NCBI GenBank assembly: GCA_942159475.1
Contig: OW804096.1
Location: forward strand, 13,131,871-13,195,870
Length of the DNA stretch: 64,000 bases
Source of the DNA: Sthenelais limicola
Lineage: Eukaryota; Annelida; Polychaeta; Phyllodocida; Sigalionidae
Reading direction: 5' to 3'
The notes under the pieces: model-generated
Databases searched by the model: none
Seen by the model: the letters and a program-made list of their open reading frames with translations, nothing else
What the model was told of the DNA's origin: nothing
Translations under genes and position numbers: made by a program
Shown here: in pieces, positions 24,319-33,597 of the stretch
Layout: every line of letters begins with the position of its first letter
How positions within the stretch are numbered: position 1 is the first letter of the stretch

Positions 24319-24554
24319 TGGGCCAGATTTTCAGAAAATGAACAATTCACCTTCACCAATCCTCTTAAATAAACCAAATTTCAGACAAAAATAAAGTTCA
24401 AAATACACTTCAACCTAACCAAAGAGATTGCTAGAATCAATGCAATGCCGAATATACTCGAATTTACCTAGTATTGACTAAATTTCAGCCTAATTTAGCA
24501 GAATTTACTAAATGTGTGCAGCTGCCAATTGTACATTTTCTGAAAATCTGACCC
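24319..24554 (-). mobile_element. MITE-A copy
   Basis: Starts 'gggccagattttcagaaaat' and ends 'gaaaatctgaccct'. Full length. Confidence 0.9.
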
Positions 24555-24603
24555 TTATGGAGGTTTGTGTAACTTGAGACAACTACTTGAGTACATTGGC
24601 AGG

Positions 24604-24840
24604 TGGGCCAGATTTTCAGAAAATGTACAATTCGCCTTCACCAATCCTCTCAAATAACCCACATTTAGGACAAAAATGAGCTTCAAAATGCAGTTTAACA
24701 TAACAGAATTAATACTTTGAATCAATGCGATACCAAATATACTCAGATATACCTGGTATTCATCATTTTTCAGCCAGATTTAGCAGAATTTTCTAAATGT
24801 GTAGAACTGCTAACTGTACATTTTCTGAAAATCTGACCCA
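24604..24840 (-). mobile_element. MITE-A copy
   Basis: Starts 'gggccagattttcagaaaat' and ends 'gaaaatctgaccca'. It lies 50 bp after the previous copy in the same orientation but belongs to a different sub-version, so it is not a simple duplication. Confidence 0.9.
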
Positions 24841-25144
24841 TATATGTACCCACCTACACCGACACACACATCGACACATACCCACATCCACCCACCCCGA
24901 CCTCTACGTCCGCCCGGTAGAATGACACGAAACATGATCCAGCAATGGAAGCATATGCTTGTTTAGGGCTCCACCTCACATGTTATGTAAATTTAATGAG
25001 GGCCGAGAGTGCTGGATGAGTTGTCATATTCATGACTCTAATAAAATAACGATCATAAGGCAATCCTGTGTTATTGATAGAGATAACGATAGCTGTCCAC
25101 GGCTCGTCGCTAGGTCGACCTGCATCTGAGAGAGAGAGCAGTAT

Positions 25145-25371
25145 TGGGTCAGATTTTCAGAAAATGCACAATTGGCAGATAAATTTTTTAAGTTCTGCTA
25201 AACTGGAAAAATCATCAACACTAGGTATATCTGGGTTTATTTGGTATTGCCTTGATTCAAATAGTCTATTTGGTTAAGTTGAACAGTATTTTGAACCTGA
25301 TTTTTGTCTTAAATTTGGGTTATTTGAGAGGATTGCTGAAGGTGAGTTGTACATTTTCTGAAACCTGACCC
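25145..25371 (+). mobile_element. MITE-A copy
   Basis: Starts 'gggtcagattttcagaaaat' and ends 'ttctgaaacctgaccc'. A small deletion follows the left end. Confidence 0.88.
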
Positions 25372-25587
25372 TGATAATGAATACAGAGAGGGTCAAGGGT
25401 GAGGGGTGAGTGGGTCAGTTTTAAATCTTCTATTTTATTTGGTTGTGTGTGTTTTTAGTCTTGCACTGGCAACTGGCCCTAATTCATTATTTCTGTGGGA
25501 AGGTTGGAATATATTTTCTCATTGATCGGTGTGTCGATTTTAATCATTTTAAATGGACCTTGAAAATGAGCGTTTATTGGTTCCAGA

Positions 25588-25827
25588 CCAGAATCGCCAA
25601 AAAATGCACAATTGACCTTCACCAATCCTCTCAAATAATCCATAATTAATTTAAGAAGAAAATTAGTTTCAAAATACAGTTCAACATAACCAGAGAGACT
25701 TATTGAATGAATACAATACAGAATATACTCAGATATACCTAGTATTTATCATTTTTCACTCTAATTTCCCAGAATTTGATGGATGTGTAGAACTGTAGAT
25801 TGTGCATTTTCTACAAATCTGACCCAA
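25588..25827 (-). mobile_element. MITE-A copy
   Basis: The left end 'agaatcgccaaaaaatgcac' is the variant class and the right end is 'ctacaaatctgaccca'. The core is standard. Confidence 0.86.
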
Positions 25828-25969
25828 ATATCTACTGGCACAATCAGCTTGCAGTTCAGCAATATTTCATGCAGTAGGCAGCGAATATAGTTGTTATTGT
25901 TTGAAGTGATCGTTTGTAGTGAGAAAGGTGCATAGATTGATCAAGAGAATGACAGATGAAGCTTTGCCC

Positions 25970-26640
25970 CCTTGTCTCCTCCTCCTTCTCCCTTCCTCCT
26001 CTTTTTCCCCCTGCTCCTCTCCCTCCTCCTCCCGCTCCTTCTTCTTCTTCTTCTTCTTCAGCTTCCTCTTCGTTTTCTCCTCCTCCTCCCTCTCCTCTAA
26101 CTCCTCCTTCTTCTCCCTTCCTCCTCTTTTCCCTCCTGCTCCACTCTCTCCTTCTGCTTCTTCTCCTTCTGCTTCTGACTTCTCCTCCCACTCCTCTTAC
26201 TCCTTCCAATCCTCTCACTTCTCCTTCTTCTCCTCCCCTCTTTCTTCTCCTCCCTCTCCTCCCACTTCTCCTTCTTCTCCTCCCCTCCTTCTTCTCCTCC
26301 CACTCCTCCTACTTCTCCTTCTTCTCCTCCCCTCCTTCTTCTCCTCCCACTCCTCCTACTTCTCCTTTTTCTCCTCCCCTCCTTCTTCTCCTCCCACTCC
26401 TCCTACTTCTCCTTTTTCTCCTCCCCTCCTTCTTCTCCTCCCACTCCTCCTACTTCTCCTTTTTCTCCTCCCCTCCTTCTTCTCCTCCCACTCCTCCTAC
26501 TTCTCCTTCTTCTCCTCCCCTCCTTCTTCTCCTCCCACTCCTCCTACTTCTCCTTCTTCTCCTCCCCTCCTTCTTCTCCTCCCACTCCTCCTACTTCTCC
26601 TTCTTCTCCTCCCCTCCTTCTTCTTCTATTCATACTCCTA
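25970..26640 (+). repeat. TCC/TTC-rich array with a 47-bp minisatellite
   Basis: From about 26,250 a 47-bp unit containing 'cccactcctcctacttctcc' recurs (marker at 26301, 26348, 26395, 26442 and on). It is flanked by irregular (TTC/TCC)n. The two ~285-residue ORFs are simple-sequence translations. Confidence 0.93.
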
Positions 26641-26705
26641 CTCTTCCTTTTTTACTTTCCTATCCTATTCACCCTCTCTTCTCCCTCCTCTTTCTTCCCC
26701 TCTTT

Positions 26706-26720
26706 CCCCCCCCCCCCCCC
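26706..26720 (+). repeat. Poly-C run
   Basis: About 15 consecutive C residues after the pyrimidine array. Confidence 0.9.
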
Positions 26721-26859
26721 AACCTACTCGATGGGTTCAGATTGTTGGCTCTGCTTTTGATGAGGAAGTGGTGTAAATCCCTGACAAAATCATGCTGCTG
26801 TATCAATCAACTCTGACCTATTCCTTGTTAGAGCGAAACCAACCTTCATGTTGTACTTA

Positions 26860-27098
26860 TGGGTCAGATTTTCAGAAAAATTGACAATTGTTAGCTCTAC
26901 ACATTTAGTAAATTCTGCTAGATTAGGCTGCAATTTGGCCAATACTAGGTAAATTCGAGTATATTCCGCATTGCATTGATTCTAGCAATCTGTCTGGTTA
27001 GGTTTAACTGTATTTTAAACTTTATTTTCGTCTGAAATGTGGGTTATTTGATAGCAATGTTAAAGGTGAATTGTACATTTTCTGGCGATTTCACCCAT
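26860..27098 (+). mobile_element. MITE-A copy with mixed termini
   Basis: Starts 'gggtcagattttcagaaaaa' and ends with the variant 'ttctggcgatttcaccca'. Full length. Confidence 0.9.
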
Positions 27099-27214
27099 AT
27101 AGTGTGCCTAGAATATATCTGTAGGCTTACATTACATTACATGTAGCCTATATTAAGGCTTGCCACCACACATTAAGAAAAGCCATGTTTTGATACCCTG
27201 GGTATACCGTTATA

Positions 27215-27452
27215 TGGGTCAGATTTTCATAAAATGTACAATTGACCTTCACCAATCCTCTCAAATAACCCACATTTCAGACCAAAACCTGTTTCAAAAT
27301 ACAGTTCAATATAACCAGACAGATTTATTGAATGAATACAACAGAGAATACACTCAGATATATCTAGTATTTATCAATTTTCACGATAATTTAGCAGAAT
27401 GTGAGAGATGTGTAGAGATGTAGATTGTACATTTTCTGAGAATCTGACCCAT
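27215..27452 (-). mobile_element. MITE-A copy
   Basis: Starts 'gggtcagattttcataaaat' and ends 'gagaatctgaccca'. Flanked by 'tatat' and 'ttat', consistent with a TA-rich target. Confidence 0.9.
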
Positions 27453-27706
27453 TATATTCTAGTAGTATATCAAACTACTTGCAAAGCCTTTATTATTACT
27501 AATTTGATTACATGCTACTTCATGCCCTCTATCAGGGTTTTCCCTTGGTAGCCAGGGAAGGCTGGTTCCAGAGTAGAAATGTTCCACCAAGCCTTGGAAG
27601 AGTAGCATAGGAACGATCATCCCAAGACAGGCTTTGTTATCAAACTAACCCCGGGTCATATCATCTACAGTATACTCTAATGTATCATTATTATCATCAT
27701 AATTCT

Positions 27707-28050
27707 ATAGGGGAGTTGCATAGCCGCCATTTTGAATCTTGATTCGCATGGAATTATGGGACTAATGGTACAGAGTAAAATCTATAGAAATCATGTTATG
27801 TTCAGCATGGAGTATTTTTCAATGCTCTAATGTCAATATTTATGTATATAATACATGTTTCCATATAACACGTCCCATCCCATCATGCATTTGGTTTTCA
27901 TAGATGAGTTATACAAGCTATTATATTGGTGAAAACATTCTAGCAATTTTAGATAAATTATTGTCAAATATTGGTATGTCAGATTTCAACTGAATCCTTC
28001 CCAGGATGCACTGTAATAGACATGCGCAGTTAGACATGCAAATCCCCTAT
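27707..28050 (+). mobile_element. Inverted-repeat element B
   Basis: Left end ATAGGGGAGTTGCAT, right end ATGCAAATCCCCTAT (one mismatch). About 344 bp; the interior matches the copy at 13.38 kb. Non-coding. Confidence 0.9.
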
Positions 28051-28284
28051 TCATGATCATATACTTCGAATTGTTGTGAATTTGTTATCCCCTAAAAGGT
28101 TTATCAAGGCCTAAGTTTCTGCCTTTATAAACAGTTTCCGGGTGATAATAGGTGTAAGAGATAGTGAAGGTCACACCCATGTTTGCCCCCTCATCAGATG
28201 GCAGAGAGAGCAGGAACAATTGCCTCTGCTTGACAAGCATATGCTGATCTCTGCTCGTTTATCATGTTAGGCTTAGAACATGAC

Positions 28285-28860
28285 ATGGTGCCATGTGATC
28301 AGGGAGGGGGTGGAGGTGGCTGGGGGTTGGGGGAGGGGGTGGGGGAGGCGGGAGGGGCTCATTACTGGGGGAGGTGACTGTGTGATGGCCTGGGGTTGGG
28401 GGAGGGGCTTATTACTGGGGGGGGGGGGGGACTGGGGAATGGGCTGGGGGGGAAGGGGGTTGCTATTGGAGGAGGTGGCTGGGGGATGGGCTGGGGTTGG
28501 GGAGGGGGTTGTTACTGGGGAAGCATGGGTGTGGGGGAGGAGCCATCGGGGGCGGGGAGACGGCTAGGGAAGGGGGAGGAGCCTGGGATTAGGGGTGGTG
28601 CCTTGGGCTGGGGGAGGAGCCTAGGTGTCGGGGAGGTGGCTAGGGGAGGTGGCTGTTGGTGGGGAAGGTGCCTGTGGGAGGGGGAGGTACCTGGGTGTGG
28701 GGGAGGAGCCTGTGAGAGTGGGACTGGGTGGGGGGGGGCGAGCCTGCGGGTGGGGTGGGAGGCTGGGGAAGAGTAGGAGCCTCGAGGGGGTGGGGAGGTC
28801 CCGAAGGAGGGTTAGGGGAGGGGGCGTGGGGGTCGGGTAGGTGGGGTAGCTGGGGGTAAA
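28285..28860 (+). repeat. G-rich tandem array (GGGGGAGGxGGCTGGGG type)
   Basis: About 570 bp in which runs of three to fourteen Gs recur every 6-20 bases on the plus strand. Irregular minisatellite. The dense G-runs would permit G-quadruplex folding. The ORFs on both strands are products of the repeat. It ends only ~85 bp before the 5' LTR. Confidence 0.93.
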
Positions 28861-28944
28861 TATCACTTTTAATACTGGCATATAATATATAATGCATGTG
28901 ATACATTTCTATCTAGATATGTCGTTCCGATCAAAATTGTATAA

Positions 28945-29562
28945 TGATAAATCATGTTTTAAATATTTAGATGTTTATTAGCAAATATAAATGATTCGAT
29001 TTAGGGAATTTCATGATTATTAAAGTTGTTTAAGAACAAGCTGGATTAAACCATGAGGCTTTCATAGGGTATTAATCCCTAGGCATTGTTAATCCCCCTT
29101 ATGGGCGCCTAGGAAGCTATCCCAGACCCAGGGATTATAGAGGGTGGCAGAGCCTTGTTCAAGCTTGAAATATTGCTGTTTTCCCTAGATTCTATGTTTG
29201 TATTCCATTAAGCTTTTACATTAAAATGTACCTGTAACCAGGTTGGTCACATGACCCAGTCTGAAGGATACATAAGGAGCATGGTTTTGGTTGTTGGGAC
29301 ACTCTGATTCCAGTCTACATTCTACCAACACACCAAGACCTTCTCCTTAGCCTTTCAGTCTGGGGTTGTACTTGCCTAGTATTTGATATACATTCATACT
29401 TTGACAATACAAACCTTGGATATTGAAATGACTATGTGAGTTGTGTTATACTTTCTTATTAGTAGAATTCGTTAGAGGGATAGAGCTAGAAGTATAGTTT
29501 ATTATTAGACAGAGTTCATTCCTATTATTTAATATGACTAGTACCAATAGTCATAGTTAAAA
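28945..29562 (+). repeat. 5' LTR (618 bp)
   Basis: Starts TGATAAATCATG and ends CATAGTTAAAA. It begins with TG but does not end in CA; the end was set by the common sequence with the 3' LTR and by the 4-bp target duplication. The only difference from the 3' LTR is G at 29025 versus A at 40375. It should hold the promoter and polyadenylation signals, but I cannot place TATA or AATAAA with confidence. Confidence 0.95.
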
Positions 29563-29563
29563 T

Positions 29564-29581
29564 TGGTGGAGAACCCGGGCA
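29564..29581 (+). promoter_or_regulatory. Candidate tRNA primer-binding site
   Basis: TGGTGGAGAACCCGGGC begins one base after the 5' LTR, the expected position for minus-strand priming, and starts with the TGG that pairs with a tRNA CCA end. I could not assign the tRNA. Confidence 0.6.
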
Positions 29582-29638
29582 GGTTAAAATTAATATTTTA
29601 ATTCTGGAAAAGATCCCTGAATAGTTAGGGTACATGGA

Positions 29639-30874
29639 ATGAACAGTCGTCGTACAAGAACTACACCAGCTTCAAACATGACGCCTGATGAGTACGCCGA
29701 GCTCCTTGCCCAGATCAGCACCTCTAGAGCAGACAGCAAGAAGCAGTTATCAACTGTGTTGACAGCAGTCCAGGAAATCTTCACTACGGTAAAAACACCA
29801 AACCCTGTTGTTAATACCACTATTACGAAATATGCTGGCACTGTATCGCCAGAGATTTTCTCAGGCAGAGTAGGACAAGAGCCTGAAAACTGGCTCCGTG
29901 TATATGAAAAGTTTTTGCAAATTCAAGAGCCTGGTAAGGCGGACGCAGCCAAAGACTCTTTATTATTATATTTGAGCGGCGACGCTCATTCTTGGTATGT
30001 TGACCATGCAATAGACACTAAAGATTGGAATACAACTAAAGCCATGTTTTTGAGATATTTTTCGGATCTAACTGAGGATAAGAAAGCAGAACTTTTATTC
30101 ATAAAAATGGAAGATGATGAATCTATCCAGCACTTTATACGCCGAGCATCAAAGGCTTACCGTATTTTAGAACTTACTGACACAGAAAAGATCAAGAGGT
30201 TTAAATCAGGGCTTATCCCAGAAATGCGAGCAGAACTAAATAAGGCTGAACCTACTACATTTGAAGCCGCACTAGAAGTGGTTTTAAAAGCTCGTGATAC
30301 CTTGTCTCTTAAGAATAAGCGTAGTACTGAGAATTCTCAAGATATTGATGTACTTAAAAAGCTTGTTTCGGAATTGGCTTTGAGAGCATCTACACCTGTA
30401 AACAGTGTATCCACCATTCCTTTGGAAGTGCAAAGTGAACTTGAATCACTTCGACAGGAGGTGAGACGATTACAAGGACCAGCAGTTAATCATGTAGCAC
30501 ACTCTAATGATTTTCAATCCCAGTTAGACAGTTTTAGGAAGGAAATCAGAGAAACTCGTGCCCAGCCAGTACAGCCTTTTGTAAACAATTCTAATAGTGA
30601 GGTGATGAGAGAGCTCCAATCTCTTAAACAACAGATGGCGGTTAATGCCACAAATCTTGCTGCTTATAATGAACCAAAGGAAGTTGTTTGTTATACGTGT
30701 GGTGGTAAGAACCACTATTCCAGAGACTGTGCCGCTAATCCACGGAGAGGACGTGGACGAGGGAGAGGCCGTGGCCGTGGCCACAACCAGGGAGGCAATT
30801 ATTCATCCCAGAATAATTCACAAGGCGCCGCAGCACAGGCCCAATCTTCAACTTCCAATGATGGGGGAAACTAG
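29639..30874 (+). CDS. gag: Gag polyprotein of the LTR retroelement
   Basis: A 411-residue structural protein that would assemble the particle and bind element RNA. A retrotransposon-gag (capsid-like) domain spans about residues 70-220, with W85, the 'HSWY' motif near 117-120 and a helical 'FIRRASKAYRILEL' stretch. Residues ~230-335 look coiled-coil-like. One zinc knuckle, C-x2-C-x4-H-x4-C, lies at 351-364. It is followed by an RG-repeat RNA-binding tail (369-381) and a Gln/Ser/Asn-rich end. The ATG at 29639 is the first in frame, 77 nt after the LTR. The TAG at 30872-30874 directly follows a slippery heptamer, so a fraction of ribosomes should enter pol. No breaks seen. Confidence 0.95.
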   Translation: MNSRRTRTTPASNMTPDEYAELLAQISTSRADSKKQLSTVLTAVQEIFTTVKTPNPVVNTTITKYAGTVSPEIFSGRVGQEPENWLRVYEKFLQIQEPGKADAAKDSLLLYLSGDAHSWYVDHAIDTKDWNTTKAMFLRYFSDLTEDKKAELLFIKMEDDESIQHFIRRASKAYRILELTDTEKIKRFKSGLIPEMRAELNKAEPTTFEAALEVVLKARDTLSLKNKRSTENSQDIDVLKKLVSELALRASTPVNSVSTIPLEVQSELESLRQEVRRLQGPAVNHVAHSNDFQSQLDSFRKEIRETRAQPVQPFVNNSNSEVMRELQSLKQQMAVNATNLAAYNEPKEVVCYTCGGKNHYSRDCAANPRRGRGRGRGRGRGHNQGGNYSSQNNSQGAAAQAQSSTSNDGGN

Positions 30875-33597
30875 ATCCTCCTTGTAACGCTGGGGGTGTT
30901 GCAAGGAAGCCAGGATGCCAGTGTGAGGGACGAGATTATTGTCATGATCTACCCATTCTCGATGATAACCAGTTACGACCAACTCAACTCCAAATACATC
31001 AGATTTGCCTTAGCCAGGAAGAACACAAAGGTCGGGGTAAGTCCAGTTTATCACATACTCTCGATGACAGGAATTGTGTCAGAATGTGTATTGGTGATGT
31101 ATGTACTCCAGCCCTGATAGACTCAGGAGCTGATCGTTGTTGCATGAGTGAGCAGTATTATAGAAGTATCAAAGATCAAGGAAAGATATTGTCTGTTCAA
31201 CCATCTAATGTTTTTGCAACTTTTGCGGGTGGGGGTACAATGGATGTTGTTTGTGACGTCAAAACGATTATCACTATTGATGGGTCTGATTATGTAACTA
31301 CCTTCTTTGTCCTTCCATCTCTCCAGTATGACTGTATTATTGGGAGGGATTTTCTTAGAAATTATGGTGTATCTATTCATTTCTCCAAAGAGGAGACTAG
31401 TATTTCTACAGCAGTTAATGTAAAGTTAACAACAGAGTTAACAATTCCAGGTGAGACAGAAGTTCTATTCGTTGGGAGTTTAGGGACTGGAGCCCCTATT
31501 TCCCAAGGGACTTTTGTAAGGTTTTCGGGGATTAACAGTACAGATAATTCTCAATTATTAATTGCCAGGACATGTGTAAGAGTACAGCGGAACCAGGTTC
31601 CTGTGCGCCTATTAAACACGGGTAAGGCAGAAATATGCTTACCTAGAGGCACATTGGTCGGTGCAGTTGTGAGCATGGGTAGTGACGAATGTATTTCCCT
31701 TAATTCTGTTGCAATGACCCAGGTGGCGTCAGTGTTTAATGAAGGTAAACAGGACACTTCAGTTTCGCCGTCCAACCCAGGTTTCGTTCCACAAGTAGAT
31801 TATTCCCGATCCAACCTTACCCAGGAACAGAAGGAAATTATGAATACTTTATTAACTGAATTTTCTGATGCGTTTGTTGGACCAGATGGCCGTCTGGGAT
31901 GCACGGACTGGGTGGAGCACGAGATCCACTTAAATCCAGGAGCTCAGCCTGTCCAACAAATGCCCTTTCGCATGTCGCCAACCATGCGGGAGAAGCTAAG
32001 AGAAGCTGTCCAAGCACAGATTGATTTGGACATTGTAGAGCCAACTCAAGATGGAGCTTGGGGCTCACCAGCTTTCTTAGTTAGTAAGAAGGGAACCGGT
32101 AATTTTCGCCTTGTTTGCGACTATAGAAATTTAAATCTGGTCACGGTTCCGCAGTTTCTAGCCATTCCTAGAATAGATGATACTCTAGATGCGGTCGGTC
32201 AAATTCGTCCAAGGTATATCTCGGCCTGCGATTTGCAGATGGCCTTTCACCAAGTTAAGATTAGAGAACAAGACCGTGATAAAACTGCTTTTCTTACTCC
32301 ATTTGGGAAATTCCGTTATAAGCGGATGAGCATGGGCCTGAAGAATGCTGCCAGGTCATGCCAAGCTATAGTGGATATGGTCCTTAGAGGTTTAAGATTT
32401 AACTCTAGTTTAGCATATGTGGACGATATAATAACATTTTCACGCACTTTTGAACAACACCTTGAAGATATGCGCCAATTATTGATGAAGTTGGTGAAGG
32501 CGGGATTAAAGCTGAAGGCTTCCAAATGTGTCATTGCCGCACAGGAGGTCCCGTTCTTGGGTCATATCTTAGGGGAAAATGGCATACGTCCTAATCCTGA
32601 AAAGGTACAGGTAATAAGTGAAATCATGGCTCCTACTTCTCAGACACAAGTTAGACGATTCTTGGGTATGACAGGGTTCTACCGCAGGTTTATTCCAGAT
32701 TATGCTACCAGAGCTAGGTGTATGTATGGTCTAACTAAGAAAGATTGTGTCTGGGAATGGAAGGAGGAACACGAAGCTGCTTTCCAGGACTTGAAAAGAG
32801 CTTTGACTAGTGATTCCTTATTACTTTATCCCGATTTCAGTAAGCAATTTGTTGTCACCACCGATGCAAGTGCCTTCGGAATGGGTGGGACGCTCGGACA
32901 AGCCGATGAAAATGGTATCTTACGACCTGTGGCTTATTGTGCAAAGCTATTCACCTCAGCCCAGAGGAATTATAGCACTCTAGATAGGGAGTTGGCTGCT
33001 ATAATCTATGCTTGCACAGAGTGGAGAGTCTATCTGGAGGGACGGCCTTTTCTAATAAAAACCGACCACGCCCCCCTTCAGTACATATTAAATCCACGTA
33101 GTAAATTAACATCCAGACAAATACGTTGGGCAGCAGAGTTAAGAGGTTTCGATTTTAGGTTTGAACACCTGAAAGGTTCGCAGAACATTGTTGCCGATGC
33201 TTTGTCTCGATTAGATCTTGACTCTCCTCCAACGCCAGAGGATCCTAATTTATTTGATACATTTCCCCAATTATGTCATGTTGCAGTCGAGGAGCTTGCA
33301 AGCCAACCTCCTGCATATGTTGATCGTATTCCCAAAACCGAGAGACGTTCATTGAGAAAGATCTCAGGCGAGTCCCAACGCCTGGTACGATTTGCAGAGA
33401 CCCCTGAATTCTATTCTTATGAACCAAATAATGTCGATTGTATAGCCCTAAATGCTTTAAATCTTGCTAATGCCAGGCCTAACAATACCAAACGTAATCG
33501 GTATCGTCATACGGTGAAGCCTTTTGATGTTGAATTTGAAGGAATGGGAATATCAAGGCAGAGTGTGAGACAGGCCCAGAGAGAAGATGATTTGTGA
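30862..33597 (+). CDS. pol: Pol, first part: protease, reverse transcriptase, RNase H
   Basis: The -1 frame relative to gag is open from 30862, with no internal ATG needed; the first ATG is at 31084. Numbering from that ATG: aspartic protease with DSGA at 13-16 and IIGRDF at 85-90; reverse transcriptase about 280-500 with catalytic D383 and YVDD at 445-448; RNase H about 585-710 with D594, E636, D661 and D705. These copy element RNA into DNA in the particle. Some motifs are off the Ty3/Gypsy norm ('SMGLKNAARSCQ' in place of the usual FGL-NAP). The frame ends at a TGA (33595-33597), but the same frame continues open into integrase, so this is one pol gene with an internal stop. Confidence 0.94.
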   Translation, partial: WGKLDPPCNAGGVARKPGCQCEGRDYCHDLPILDDNQLRPTQLQIHQICLSQEEHKGRGKSSLSHTLDDRNCVRMCIGDVCTPALIDSGADRCCMSEQYYRSIKDQGKILSVQPSNVFATFAGGGTMDVVCDVKTIITIDGSDYVTTFFVLPSLQYDCIIGRDFLRNYGVSIHFSKEETSISTAVNVKLTTELTIPGETEVLFVGSLGTGAPISQGTFVRFSGINSTDNSQLLIARTCVRVQRNQVPVRLLNTGKAEICLPRGTLVGAVVSMGSDECISLNSVAMTQVASVFNEGKQDTSVSPSNPGFVPQVDYSRSNLTQEQKEIMNTLLTEFSDAFVGPDGRLGCTDWVEHEIHLNPGAQPVQQMPFRMSPTMREKLREAVQAQIDLDIVEPTQDGAWGSPAFLVSKKGTGNFRLVCDYRNLNLVTVPQFLAIPRIDDTLDAVGQIRPRYISACDLQMAFHQVKIREQDRDKTAFLTPFGKFRYKRMSMGLKNAARSCQAIVDMVLRGLRFNSSLAYVDDIITFSRTFEQHLEDMRQLLMKLVKAGLKLKASKCVIAAQEVPFLGHILGENGIRPNPEKVQVISEIMAPTSQTQVRRFLGMTGFYRRFIPDYATRARCMYGLTKKDCVWEWKEEHEAAFQDLKRALTSDSLLLYPDFSKQFVVTTDASAFGMGGTLGQADENGILRPVAYCAKLFTSAQRNYSTLDRELAAIIYACTEWRVYLEGRPFLIKTDHAPLQYILNPRSKLTSRQIRWAAELRGFDFRFEHLKGSQNIVADALSRLDLDSPPTPEDPNLFDTFPQLCHVAVEELASQPPAYVDRIPKTERRSLRKISGESQRLVRFAETPEFYSYEPNNVDCIALNALNLANARPNNTKRNRYRHTVKPFDVEFEGMGISRQSVRQAQREDDL
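30865..30906 (+). promoter_or_regulatory. Programmed -1 frameshift signal (GGGAAAC + hairpin)
   Basis: The heptamer GGGAAAC at 30865-30871 is in the X-XXY-YYZ register of gag and is immediately followed by the gag TAG. After an 8-nt spacer, 30880-30888 (CCTTGTAAC) pairs with 30898-30906 (GTTGCAAGG): nine base pairs including one G-U, with a 9-nt G-rich loop. Pol is open in the -1 frame from 30862. GGGAAAC is an established retroviral slippery site. Use here is inferred from the arrangement. Confidence 0.88.

Noticed and set aside
25919..26816. Two ~285-residue Ser/Pro/Leu-rich ORFs
   Set aside because: Products of the TTC/TCC array and its 47-bp unit, in two frames at once.
28280..28906. Several Gly- or Pro-rich ORFs
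   Set aside because: All come from the G-rich minisatellite on both strands.
30896..31117. Separate 73-residue ORF between gag and pol
   Set aside because: It overlaps the continuous pol frame, which is open from 30862, and has no recognisable motif.
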